Assembly: GCF_022965805.1 (NCBI RefSeq) | Contig: NC_133115.1 | Coordinates: 35,765,321-35,829,320, forward strand | From: Primulina eburnea | Lineage: Eukaryota > Streptophyta > Magnoliopsida > Lamiales > Gesneriaceae | DNA length: 64,000 nucleotides | Reading direction: 5' to 3' | Part shown: positions 24,327 to 34,876 of the stretch, in pieces | How the letters are laid out: each line of letters starts with the position of its first letter | Position numbering within the stretch: the stretch's first letter is position 1 | Position numbers and translations under genes: made by a program | The notes under the pieces: model-generated | Databases searched by the model: none | Told to the model about the DNA's origin: nothing | The model's input: the letters and a program-made list of their open reading frames with translations, nothing else

Positions 24327-25472
24327 ATGGAGGATACCGAAGATCCGAATATTGAGGGGTTGCTGCAGAAGGATCAGATGAACCAAAACGGTGATAAACT
24401 TAGTGTTTGTGATTTATGCAACAAAACTTTCAAGTCTGGTAAAGCTCTAGGGGGTCACATGAGAATTCACTATCAAAAGGGGAAGACGAAAAATTTGATT
24501 TTCAAGATTAAGCTGAAAGCCCATCAATCTGTGAAGTTTAAGAAACAAAACCCTCGTGCAGAAGAGGACAGAAGTGTGACTAATTCGGTGAAGATGGAGT
24601 GTGAGAAGAAGAAGAGTCCTACTGCCGATAATCGTGCAGGTGCAGTTGATATTGACGAGAGACCAACTTGTCCAGTTTGCAGAAAAAAATTTCGCTCGCT
24701 GAAATCTGTGTTTGGGCACATGAAGAAACATTCAGATAGGAATTGGAGGGGTAGTCGACGACCTTCAATCGAGAAGACGAGCTCTGATTCTTGTTTGTCG
24801 TATGATGAAAACCCCGAAAACGATGATCAGGATGAACTTTTAGCTGATAGTGGGAATGATAGAGGGGTTGATCTGACAGTATATTTGAGGGGGTGGAACT
24901 CGACAGCGAGGAGAGGGCGGAAACGTCTGAGCTTGGAGATGAATGACTTGCAATCGAAGGAGCTCGAAGCTGCTGCTGGTCTAATGATGTTGACTGGGGG
25001 AGATTTGGAGAGTGGTCTTGTACATAGTAAAAAGGGTAATGAATTTGAGGATGTGAAAGGTTATGATGTCGGCTTGAATGATTACATCAAGAATATGGGC
25101 TCGAAAACGTTGATCAAGAACAAGAAGAAAAGGAAAAAGGTGAAGCTTTTTGATTTACAACAATCACAAAATGCTACTCCGCTGATTCCGGAGAAGCCTG
25201 TTGCAAGCCCGTTCTCTGAGAAATATAGGTGCGGTACATGTGAGAAGTCATTTCAAACTGGCCAAGCATTTGGTGGCCACATTTCAGGACACAACAAATG
25301 CACGGTTGTAATCAAGAATGTCATTCTTAAATCTGAAAACACATCTAATCCCACCCCACAAGAAACCAACGAAAATGACTCAAAACAATCCATGATTTGC
25401 AACAAGCTGAGCAAGACTTCGCAAGAAATTGATCTCAATAAACTTCCTGCATCAGAGTGCAGCAATTTGTAA
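24327..25472 (+). CDS. C2H2 zinc-finger transcription repressor (ZAT-like, EAR motif)
   Basis: Single-exon 381-aa frame from ATG 24327. The frame is open back to 24240 but offers no earlier ATG. It has three spaced plant-type C2H2 fingers: CDLCNKTFKSGKALGGHMRIH (about residues 32-52), CPVCRKKFRSLKSVFGHMKKH (about 116-136) and CGTCEKSFQTGQAFGGHISGH (about 304-324). Fingers 1 and 3 have the QALGGH-like recognition helix (KALGGH, QAFGGH), while finger 2 has KSVFGH. Basic stretches (KKRKKVK) could serve nuclear import. The C-terminus carries an EAR repression motif, EIDLNKLP. Such proteins bind short AGT-core sites and repress stress- or development-related genes through TOPLESS-type co-repressors (family knowledge). 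The target genes cannot be told from the sequence. Confidence 0.88.
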   Translation: MEDTEDPNIEGLLQKDQMNQNGDKLSVCDLCNKTFKSGKALGGHMRIHYQKGKTKNLIFKIKLKAHQSVKFKKQNPRAEEDRSVTNSVKMECEKKKSPTADNRAGAVDIDERPTCPVCRKKFRSLKSVFGHMKKHSDRNWRGSRRPSIEKTSSDSCLSYDENPENDDQDELLADSGNDRGVDLTVYLRGWNSTARRGRKRLSLEMNDLQSKELEAAAGLMMLTGGDLESGLVHSKKGNEFEDVKGYDVGLNDYIKNMGSKTLIKNKKKRKKVKLFDLQQSQNATPLIPEKPVASPFSEKYRCGTCEKSFQTGQAFGGHISGHNKCTVVIKNVILKSENTSNPTPQETNENDSKQSMICNKLSKTSQEIDLNKLPASECSNL

Positions 25473-26527
25473 ATTATCTTCCTTCCCATGTTCTTTCAAT
25501 TTCTAGGTTTGCTTTTGGTATTTTTTTTTCTTTCGGTTTAGGTCAGTCGACAATGCTTGAAATTTAGATCTGAAATAAGAACAACCTTCGTCTCTAACTT
25601 TTATTGTCGTGTGGTATGGTCTTTTGTGTTTATTTTATTACTCATGGAGATTGATTGCCTACTAATTTTTATTGTGACATGAGAAAGAATAGACACGGCC
25701 AAATCTTTTTCCTTTTGTTAAAAATATAATTTCCCCAAAAATTCCAAGAATACACACAACACGACATTATTCGAATCATTCTGAATTAAAAATAACCATG
25801 CACCTTAAAATTTATGAGGACATAAGAAAATAATGGAAATGGAGCATTGAAAATCAAAGGCCTCCAGTGAATGTAGAGAATCCTCAACGGCTTTCCAGGC
25901 CAATTCTCGTTATTTTACGAAGCAAATTACGAGTGCCCATCAATACTTTTTGACGTTTTGTAACATATAATCTCCCCCTACCAGAGTTGTCAATTCTTTA
26001 TGCTATATATTAATTCTCCTCAATTCCTATAGTCGCACACGACTTCTATGCCTTTAAGTTTTATACCCTTTTCAAATTCTTTACGACGACGACGGAACTC
26101 GCAGTCACGTACTACCATTCGGTGCTCACTGGGTAAATTGAGATCATAAAGCATGTCCGATTATTTCAAGCAACTGCATCTCGAGAAATTCCATAGAACA
26201 TGACTTGAAATTATAATAAGGTCAGTTCAAAGATTTAGATGTAATGCATGAAACGGCCATTGCATTAGAAATCTATTTTCAACTCTCAGATCAAAAAAAA
26301 AATTAAATCGTAGGGGAATGGAGCAGAAAATATTGCTTAAACTTCAGCATAAGCATCTCAATGCCCAAGTTATTTTATGTTCATATCATCAAGAATAGAG
26401 TTCAAAACTTGTGCAAATACCTGAGTGCTGCTGAATCATATATATTTTACAAACCGAAACATGGATTCAAAAACCCAAATCTAAGTATGTTACACACGGG
26501 GAATAAGAAAGAGAAGATCTCATGGCA
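25473..26527. other. Convergent 3' spacer between zinc-finger gene and WIP gene
   Basis: Contains the 3' ends of two convergent genes. AT-rich, and I see no further gene or bounded repeat. Confidence 0.5.
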
Positions 26528-28325
26528 CTAAGTGGGAACAACCCCAGTATATTTTGGTGATTGCTGGAATATAAAGATGACTAAGACTACTACCAACAAT
26601 ACAAGCTGCACGGAGAAACATGACATGTACTTACTTACGCTCGTCTGAAGTTTCAGCATATCATCCGCACTAGCAGTGTCTTCACAAAAAGTTTCTAACC
26701 TTTTGGCTTCTTTTTCAAGCACAACGTCTTTCTTCACTGGATCTGAAGGCAGAGTTCTTTGTTCTTCCAAAATAGTGACTTGATCTACGACATCCCTCAA
26801 CTTTTGGACTGTCCTTGATATAGCGAGACACTCCACTTCAGCTTCTATCTTTCGCTTAAAGAGGTCCTCAATTTCTGTTTCCACATCTATATTTACGGAC
26901 TCTATAAAGGATAAGTCTTGAACCAGATCAGTGATTGTAAGATCTTTTCCGATTTCACTAAGCTTTTGCACCTCTGCATCGATATGATGAAAGGTTTATA
27001 AAATAGAGACAAGACAGAGCCCATAATTAGTTTCATAAAATTCAACCAACTTCATTAATCCATTCAGATAAGTAATAAAACACAGTTATATGTCTTTTGG
27101 TGTTGCTGCGGCCACATCTCACCTTCAATTCACATTCCTGCAGAGCTTATTTATGTAAGAGAAAACATAACGAAAATGGCAATTAGCATGCCTAGCAAAA
27201 GAAAAAACTCAAGATGCGACTACCTTTTTCTAGCATTTCCCCGACAGATTGGAGTCCAAAGATAGATTCAGCGAGAGGATCCATATTCATAGAGGAACCA
27301 TTATTCTGGTTCCTATCGTCTTTAGCCTCCCAAGATGAATCAGCACCCACATCTTCAGTTAAGGCATCTTTGTATCCTCCCTCCCCATTTTTGCGAAAAT
27401 CATTGTGAAGACCATTGCTAAGTCGATGCTCAATGCCCTGATCTTCATCACTACTCTCTTCATTGTAATCGATCGATTTTTCAGTTCGAATTCCATTTCT
27501 TGTGTAGGGCATTCCATGCATAAACACAAAATTGTAGCTGCGCGAGTCAGATTCTGTGCTGGAATGTGAGTTCTCCTTTTCGATTTTGACTTTCCCTCCC
27601 TTGGACTTCTTACCAGTGTCAATTTTTCCTTTTCCTTGCATAGCACGCCGCACTGAGTGAGTCAAATCTTTTACACTCAAACTAGGAATCCTCCTCTTAT
27701 CATGTAAAAATCCCACAACTGCTGATGCATCACCCCTTATTCTGGGACTACTTTCTGTGGTTGAAGACTTACTTCTCTGATCCTCACGATTACCCAAATC
27801 TGTCCAAGCAGAGAAAGAGGGTCGCATCTGCAACCCAGAATCATCAAGTAGAGCAAAATCATCCGAGCTTCTCAGCATCGCATTAGTAGATGAAACGGAA
27901 CCATCACTCCTTTGCTTTCTCCCTGGATCAAACTGCACTCTTTTACCTGAATTCCCACCCAAATTCAACACCTCATTGATAGTCAGGCTCCCAGTCTGAA
28001 CACTACTGTCCCCGACCTTATTCGGCTCCCTCTTGATCCTTCTCCATTTCTTTAATCCACTCCCTTTCTTTGTCATCATAGAGGGCGGAGATACATCACG
28101 ATCGATCACCGAAGGTGGCAAGCTCACTGATCCCAAAATTTCACTTTTCTTTCCCTTCGTTTCAGATGGTGATCCACCAGGACCACTATCTTCCTCTACA
28201 CAAGACCCATTATCCTGAACCTTAGCTTCATCGAGATTTCCCAAGTTTCCTACTGCAGAAACATTATCAACCCATTCATTATTTTCAACTGATTCGAGCA
28301 CCGAGATCTCACTTTCCAAATCCAT
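26528..28325 (-). CDS. WIP: WPP-domain-interacting protein, KASH nuclear-envelope protein (WIP)
   Basis: Predicted 515-aa protein from two exons, 28325-27224 and 26973-26528, with phases closing. The start MDLESEISVLESVENNEW matches the WIP family opening. Earlier in-frame codons lead into an upstream stretch that does not match. Recognisable blocks are GSGLKKWRRIKRE (about residues 67-79), a serine-rich low-complexity middle, then a coiled-coil segment (EIEDLFKRKIEAEVECL). At the extreme C-terminus a hydrophobic membrane segment (VQLVLLVVVLVIFIF) is followed by a short luminal tail ending VVPT. That tail is the plant KASH signature: it binds inner-membrane SUN proteins, while the cytoplasmic coiled coil anchors RanGAP at the outer nuclear envelope through its WPP domain (family knowledge). 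The coiled-coil part looks shorter than in Arabidopsis WIP1. A 5' UTR exon probably ends near 28587. Confidence 0.88.
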
Positions 28326-29544
28326 CCAGAACAAAACTGAGCTAATTCCGACTTGCATACATAATAAACTTTCAGATTCCCCCACTACTGTGCCATCAAG
28401 ATCGAGAAAAAAAACCAAGATTTACTTCGGCATGTGAAATTATCGATGACAGAGACAAATCTCCAAAAGAAAAAGTAAATATCCAATCCATTTATCACCC
28501 TCGGAATCCAATACAACTCAATCAAACCAATATCTAAGCGACGGAAATGAATCACTGGAAGCGTATTGGTTAATTAAACGTACCTCGTTGGGCTCCAGAA
28601 ACTAACATTCGGGCAGGAAATAAAACCCGAGCTGGGGATGGATTGGGGCATTTGTAGACGTAAATAACATTATTCGGAATTTTACAATTTGACCAACCAA
28701 ATGAACAGTGAAAGAAAGGGAGATGTTGATGGGACCCACATACACAACAAGCGTGAGTTGTCCAGTGAGCTGGGATACACTGATTATGGCTACCTTTGAA
28801 TAAAATACCAAATACATTTACGATCGAATAATTTGGTCGAGAGAATGTCCCGACAAAGCTCTTCCCACGTTAAAGTGAACAAATACAAATGAAAGAGCTT
28901 TGCTCCCCTCGAAATACAAATAATAAGTTACAAATGAAATGAGCAAACTCGTTATTTATAACAAGAAATGTTGGGGTCCACGAATATTTAGTAGGGAACT
29001 AGTGTGTATAACTCACGTGCTTCTCCGCAAATGGCTCGCTCTACTAGAACAAGTGCCAGGGGCGAGCTCAGGCTAAGAGCGATATATCTGGGCTTGTCTT
29101 ATTTACTTACTACAGTTTGTTTTGGCACATTTGTGCTAAATTGTGACACAGGCAGAATATTGTATACGCTATGTCATAGAACGGGCTTACATGTTTTCTT
29201 ACGCACGCAGTAATACCATCTTTTCTTCTCTCTTTTATCACCAAGTTATTTTTTCGAGTGTGTGATTATTTTAAATAATCCTTATAGAAGCCTCTGCAAG
29301 CACGTGTTAATGGTCTGTTTTAGTACATAATGTAATGTCTTTCTATGTTTGGTGTCTGAACTCCTTTATCAACTAACTGGTCCCTATTACATTTATGATG
29401 AAGAACCTAAATTTTTTTACTCAGTGTTTATAGTAAAGTACAAGTATTGATGCCTCGTGCCTATTGATATATATCCCTATTGTAATTTTTTTCTTGTAAT
29501 CCTTTCATTCATACTGTGGTAACTTGATTTATATGTGGCACTAG
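28326..29544. other. WIP promoter/leader and upstream flank of CLC relic
   Basis: The left part is the WIP 5' UTR, its leader intron (28326-28586) and promoter. In the right part, where the channel domain of a CLC gene should be encoded, I find no matching exon and no long open frame. Confidence 0.5.
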
Positions 29545-30065
29545 GGGGCAGTTGGATTAGCAATATGGGTGCCCTCTGTGACAACTCAGCAAAAGGAAAT
29601 AGAGGTTTTAGATACAAAGCACTCTCCACTTGCTTATTCCATTCTTTCACCATCTGAAGACAAGAGTGAGGATACAGGAGAATCACTGGTGAAAGGGATG
29701 ATATAGAACTCTCGATTATTGGCAATTCTAGTAAATATCAACCAACATATGTTGGATTCTTACTAGATAATTTAAAGGTCCTCTCCTGTCCTCCCTGGTA
29801 GAACTGTACTGGGAAAGAAGCCACTTTTCCTACCATATTTTTTTATTTTATTTTATTTTTGAAGTTGGAGCTTTGGAGTTTCTATTATTGCTATGAAAAA
29901 TATTTAGTATTTTCCTTCAATTATCAGGTCTCTGAGGCCAGGGGCGGAGCCATATTTCAGGGGCGGAGCCAGAAATATGACTCCGCCCAGATTAGAATTT
30001 TAATCTCTAAAATTTTTAAATATTTTAAATTGATATACCCGGACTACTATCATATTATTATAAAA

Positions 30066-31000
30066 TCTATACTAATATAAATATATGAATTGAATTGTGA
30101 ATTTACATAAATATCCTTACTTTCATTTAATATTAATCATTAATACATATTTCATATTAATCATTAATACATATTTTCTTTTTCATTTTCTATTTCATAA
30201 AATTAAAATTAATTAATTAAAATCTATCTATATCTATATCTATACTATACTAACTAATTATTATTTATTACTCTTTCACTCACTTTCATGGCATGACTAC
30301 AAATAATATCAAAATATTTGTTCAACAACTAATGATTCGAATCAATATGTAATAATAATATTATTTATAAAATGAATTGGTTTTGTGAAAATACCTTATA
30401 AATAATAGTAATAGTGTTATACATTCTTTTATTAAAATAAATAATACAAAAAATTATGCTAATAGAGGTTTCGAACTTATTTTTAAAATTTATGTATTAA
30501 TTATATTTTTCATAATCTTAGTTTTTTACAAAAAATACAAAAAAATTTATAGGTTTCGAACTTATTTTTACAATTTATGTATTACTTATATTTTTCATAA
30601 TCTTAGTTTCTATAAATAATACAAAAAAATTATATTTAACAAAACATAAAATAAGGAATTAAAAATTTATATGTCGAGGTTTAATCTATATCTATATCTA
30701 TATACAAATCTATATATATGAATGTGAATTGTGAATTTACATAAATATCCTTATCTTCATTTAATAATAATAATAATTTACATAAATATTCTTACCTTCA
30801 TTTAATAATAATCATTAATAAATGTTTTTTTCTCATATATTCTTTTAATAATAATCATTTCATTAATTCATTTTATATTTCATAAACTTAAAATTAATTA
30901 ATTAAAATTTAAAATTAATTAAAATTAAATTAATCTATCTATCTATACTAATCTATACTAATATCTATATATGAATGTGAATTGTGATTACATTGAAACA
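30066..31000. repeat. Repeated Helitron 5'-end-like segments
   Basis: Phrases of the type TCTATA...TATGAAT-GTGAATTGTGAATTTACATAAATATCC-TTA...CATTTAATAATAATCATTAATA occur from 30066, from about 30708 and, shorter, from about 30953. Short TCTATA/ATCTAT microsatellite runs lie between them. This could be stacked 5' ends of nested or tandemly copied Helitrons. Confidence 0.55.
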
Positions 31001-32838
31001 AATTCACACAAAATCACTTTATTTTTTTTTCAAATTCACAGAAAATCACTTTATTTTTTTATATTACAATTTGTCATATTAATGGTGTTATTTAAGTCAT
31101 TTTTTATCTTAGTTTAATAAAATCATTAATAGTGTATTTAACTCAATCAAACTAACTATTATTTTAATTTACTTTAAATTTAATTTTAAATACTTAAATT
31201 TATACATTGCCGTCAAATAATAATAGGAAGACAAAAGAGATGAGTCGGATTGAATAAAAATAAAGTATTAATAAATATTAAAGTCATACAAAATTTCTTT
31301 CTCTCATTTAGAATAAAAATATTTTCAGACTTCTCATGTGTCAATAGAAATATACGATTGAGAGAAATATTTTTCTGTAATAGATTTCAAACACTGTTTT
31401 TAAGTTATTTAGTCAATTTTTTTATAAATGCTGCTAAATAAATATTACTAAATAATATGCTATATTTGAACATTTTTTGTTCTTGCAATGAGAGGAGTTT
31501 TTTTACCATAGCGTTAACATGTTTGATTGTTATATGTCATTTGTATTGATCATGTAATTGTGTTTGGATTGTTTTTGTTATTTGTTTGTTTGCACAAAGA
31601 AAAGAGAAAACAAAATCAAATATCCAACATAAATGGTTATTTTTCAATTTTTTATTATTAAGATATTTTGTTATTTTTTAAACACATAATGCATGTTTTC
31701 TGTTTGCTTAGATTACTTAGTTTAAAGTGAGTTAGAAAATATTAAAAAATTGAAATATTTCTTCGTTTTTACCTTATGTCTCAGAATATCAAGGAATAAT
31801 ATTTTTTTATTTATTGGGACAAATATATTTCCAAACTTCTGTCTATAAATCAATATTTAATTTTTTTACGACATTATTATATTATCTAATCAATTTTTTT
31901 TACTTAGATGGATAGAAAGCATTTTAATTTGAGTTTTTATGTTCTTGTTTATATTATTTTTGTAATATTATTTATTATGAAAATAATAGGTGAACTACAA
32001 AAATTGGTAGGTCTAAGAGTCCTCAGGTAAACGACAAATATGGATAAATTATTAAAATATATAATATCCAGTAGATTTTTGACATGCGCTTTTGTTCTAA
32101 TTCAATGATTATGCATGATTCTAAATTTTCATTATATCACAAGTTAACGCATGTTTTGTTGTTGCTACATATATTTTGTCAATAGTCTAATATTTTTCTA
32201 TGGTTTAAGAAAAATTGTGTGACTTTGTATTATATTTTTACAGCTGCTTTTCTAAATAGTTTTATTATGATTTCAAGGCACCATTTTTCATTTGTGTTTT
32301 TTAAAGAAGTGGAATGAATATCTATAAAACGATGACATTAATAAGACGTCTTCTCTTTATTTAAAAAAAATATTGGAAAATTTATACAAATTGTAAATAA
32401 TATGGGTTAATATTTAATTTGAGAGTGATTTATGCTTTTTATTGTTCGTATATACTTCAATTTCTTTGTTATTGTACTAAATAAATTATTTTTAAACTTT
32501 GAGTTATCATTTTTTTTTCTTATCGAGATTGTTTGTGTTATGATTTTTTTATTCGTTTTGGTTAGTATTGTTGGCGGTAATTGATTTTTCTGATATTATA
32601 TGATGTGTCTTGTTGTTTATATAAAAATAAGTATGAGAGTACACCAATCAAACCACGTATTTTGGGTCTTCTGTTCTATGAAGAGAATAATAAATGGTTT
32701 CTGTGAATTATATAATTTCTTTGTTTTTCATATATATAGTCTACGAAATGCGTCAAATTTTGAACAAAAAAGTTTCGACAAACATAGGATGAAAAAAAAA
32801 AGACATGTTAAATAAAAAAAATATGTTGTGTGTTACTA

Positions 32839-33188
32839 TGTTGGGTGCGATAATTGTCCCTGTTTGGTAGAGCAGGTCGAATCGTGATGCTTGAGCTGCT
32901 GTGCAGTTTAACATATTTGAGTTGCACAATTACTACTAGCTATATTTTTTGGTAAATCGACAAACACTCAGTCTTACAATTGGTATCAGAGCCAAGGTCA
33001 CGGGTTCGATTCCCATTGATTTCAATGAGTGCAATTATAGGAGGAAGATTGTTGGATGCAATAATTGTCCCTACTTGGTTGAGCGGCCGAACCGTGGTGC
33101 TTGAGCTGTTGCGTGGTTTAAAAGAATTGAGTTGCACCATTACTACTAGCTATAACTTTCGGTAAAACGGCAAGTGCTCAGTCCTACA
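32839..33188 (+). mobile_element. Complete TRIM retrotransposon
   Basis: A 350-bp element with no coding capacity. LTR1 is 32839-32978 (140 bp, TGTTGGGTGC...CTTACA) and LTR2 is 33050-33188 (139 bp, TGTTGGATGC...CCTACA). Between them are a primer-binding site TGGTATCAGAGC at 32981 (initiator tRNA-Met type), a 45-nt body and a purine tract AGGAGGAAGA. An exact 5-bp duplication TACTA flanks it (32834-32838 and 33189-33193). The LTRs differ at many positions, so this insertion is much older than the copia element. It must have been mobilised by another element's proteins. Confidence 0.88.
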
Positions 33189-34379
33189 TACTATGTCCTA
33201 ATTTCTGTATGATATAATTCAAGCACATTTTTTTATAGATATTTGAAATTAGGTCCAACTAAGTAACATGAAACATATACATATATATTAAATCATATTT
33301 AAAGCAAAATTTTAAGATCAAGAATGATTCAGATTTAAATTTCAACGAAGCACAATGAAGAAGAAATTGAAGAATTGTACGTGTACATTAAGTGTTATAT
33401 AATGATTATGTTGCTGCTTCATGGTTGTGCGACATATAAATGTCAATATTTCTCAATAAAATAGTTTTTCAAAAAGAAAAAATTCTTCATTCAGAAAAAA
33501 AATACATGAAAAACAAATTGTACATAATTTTCATTCTATTTATAATGGTATGAGAACAATTCTAAAGCTTTGTTGACACAATATAATAGATGAATTATGT
33601 GCATTTTATTGAGACATCGAGCCAGTTTCACTTTATTTCCTCCAATATTATCTCAATATATTTCGAGGTGATACGAGATTGTTTTTGTCTCTTTTTTTAG
33701 TCAAAGTGTCTAACCAGCTAATTCATAACCTATATGATGTAGCATAGAAAACTCTTTGTCAAGTAAATTCACTTAGCCAAATATTGAAATTCAAATAAAA
33801 TTCTACAATATTTCATCAAATTAATTTTGACTATCGTAAAATGCTCATGAAATCTAAATGATTATATTATTAGATGAGATATTGAATAAAACAAATACTT
33901 TGACATATATTAGAATGATATCTCATATGCATATTTTAATTACATTATTCGTATCTATTCTCAAGATTTTTAAAATACAATAAATAATTTTGTATGTCGT
34001 TCTACAAGATAAAATATTATAAAACAAAATATAAACTCGCTAGAAGAAAATTTGTTTTGTTTCAATGAATAATATAATATTATGTTCTAAACGCAACAAA
34101 TGAGATTGAAACTATATCATCCTCATGACATGATGCACGCAATCATTATTGCAAAGCTTCCAAAAAATGACGATCAAAGATGATTTTCTTGAATTGTGTC
34201 AAATTAAACGAGGACACAATTCTAAGATATAGTCATTTGAAGAGATTTCAAGTAATTTTTCTCACAGTGATTGAGAAATAGTTGTTGAAAATTTATTAAT
34301 CTTATAGCTATAGACGATCAGATATTTGCTGAGCATACCAAAATAGTTATATGCATATTATAACAAACTACGACAAAGA

Positions 34380-34876
34380 CAGGGGCGGATCCACTGTAGG
34401 GCCGGAGGGGGCCACGGCCCCCCTGAATTTTTTTAATTTTTTTTTTACTATGTAAGATATATTTTATTATTTAGTATATATAATATTTGACCCATCAAAA
34501 TTTTAAGTATCTATAATTAGTCTAATGGTTAAAGACTTTCGAGGTTTACACGTATGGTCCATGTTTAATTCTTTTTATACGCTGTTTTTTGACATTGTTC
34601 TGCAATTTTTTTTTTGAAAACCTAAATAACGGGCTTTTACAAAGTCCCAACTTAAAACCTTTATAGTTGGTTAATACAAACACAATCAAGAAAGCCATTT
34701 GAAATAATAACCTTTTGCAAAACATCTGCTATATTGTCGACTGACGAGTGAAATATTGTGGGACGCGAGTTCGGAGACACATCAGAAGGAAAGACAAGGA
34801 TTCTTGGAATTTTTTCTACGTTCAGGAATTGAGGTAGACCGGGCCCCCCAAACATATCATTCGGGATCCGCCCCTG
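34380..34876. mobile_element. hAT-like MITE with exact 8-bp target duplication
   Basis: 497 bp, ends CAGGGGCGGATCC and GGATCCGCCCCTG (13-bp perfect inverted repeat). It is flanked by GACAAAGA at 34372-34379 and 34877-34884. TIR sequence and 8-bp duplication fit the hAT superfamily. The body has GGCC-rich hairpin sequence near the left end and, on the minus strand, a frame with VDNIADVLQK that resembles the copia RNase H tail. Confidence 0.85.

Noticed and set aside
29004..29213. 69-codon plus-strand frame upstream of the CLC relic, considered as a missing channel exon
   Set aside because: It shares no CLC motif (for example GSGIPE, GKEGP or GXFXP) and lacks suitable splice sites.
32979..33020. 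tRNA-like words (GGTATCAGAGC, GGTTCGATTCC) near 33000
   Set aside because: They are the primer-binding site and body of the TRIM; no cloverleaf can be formed.
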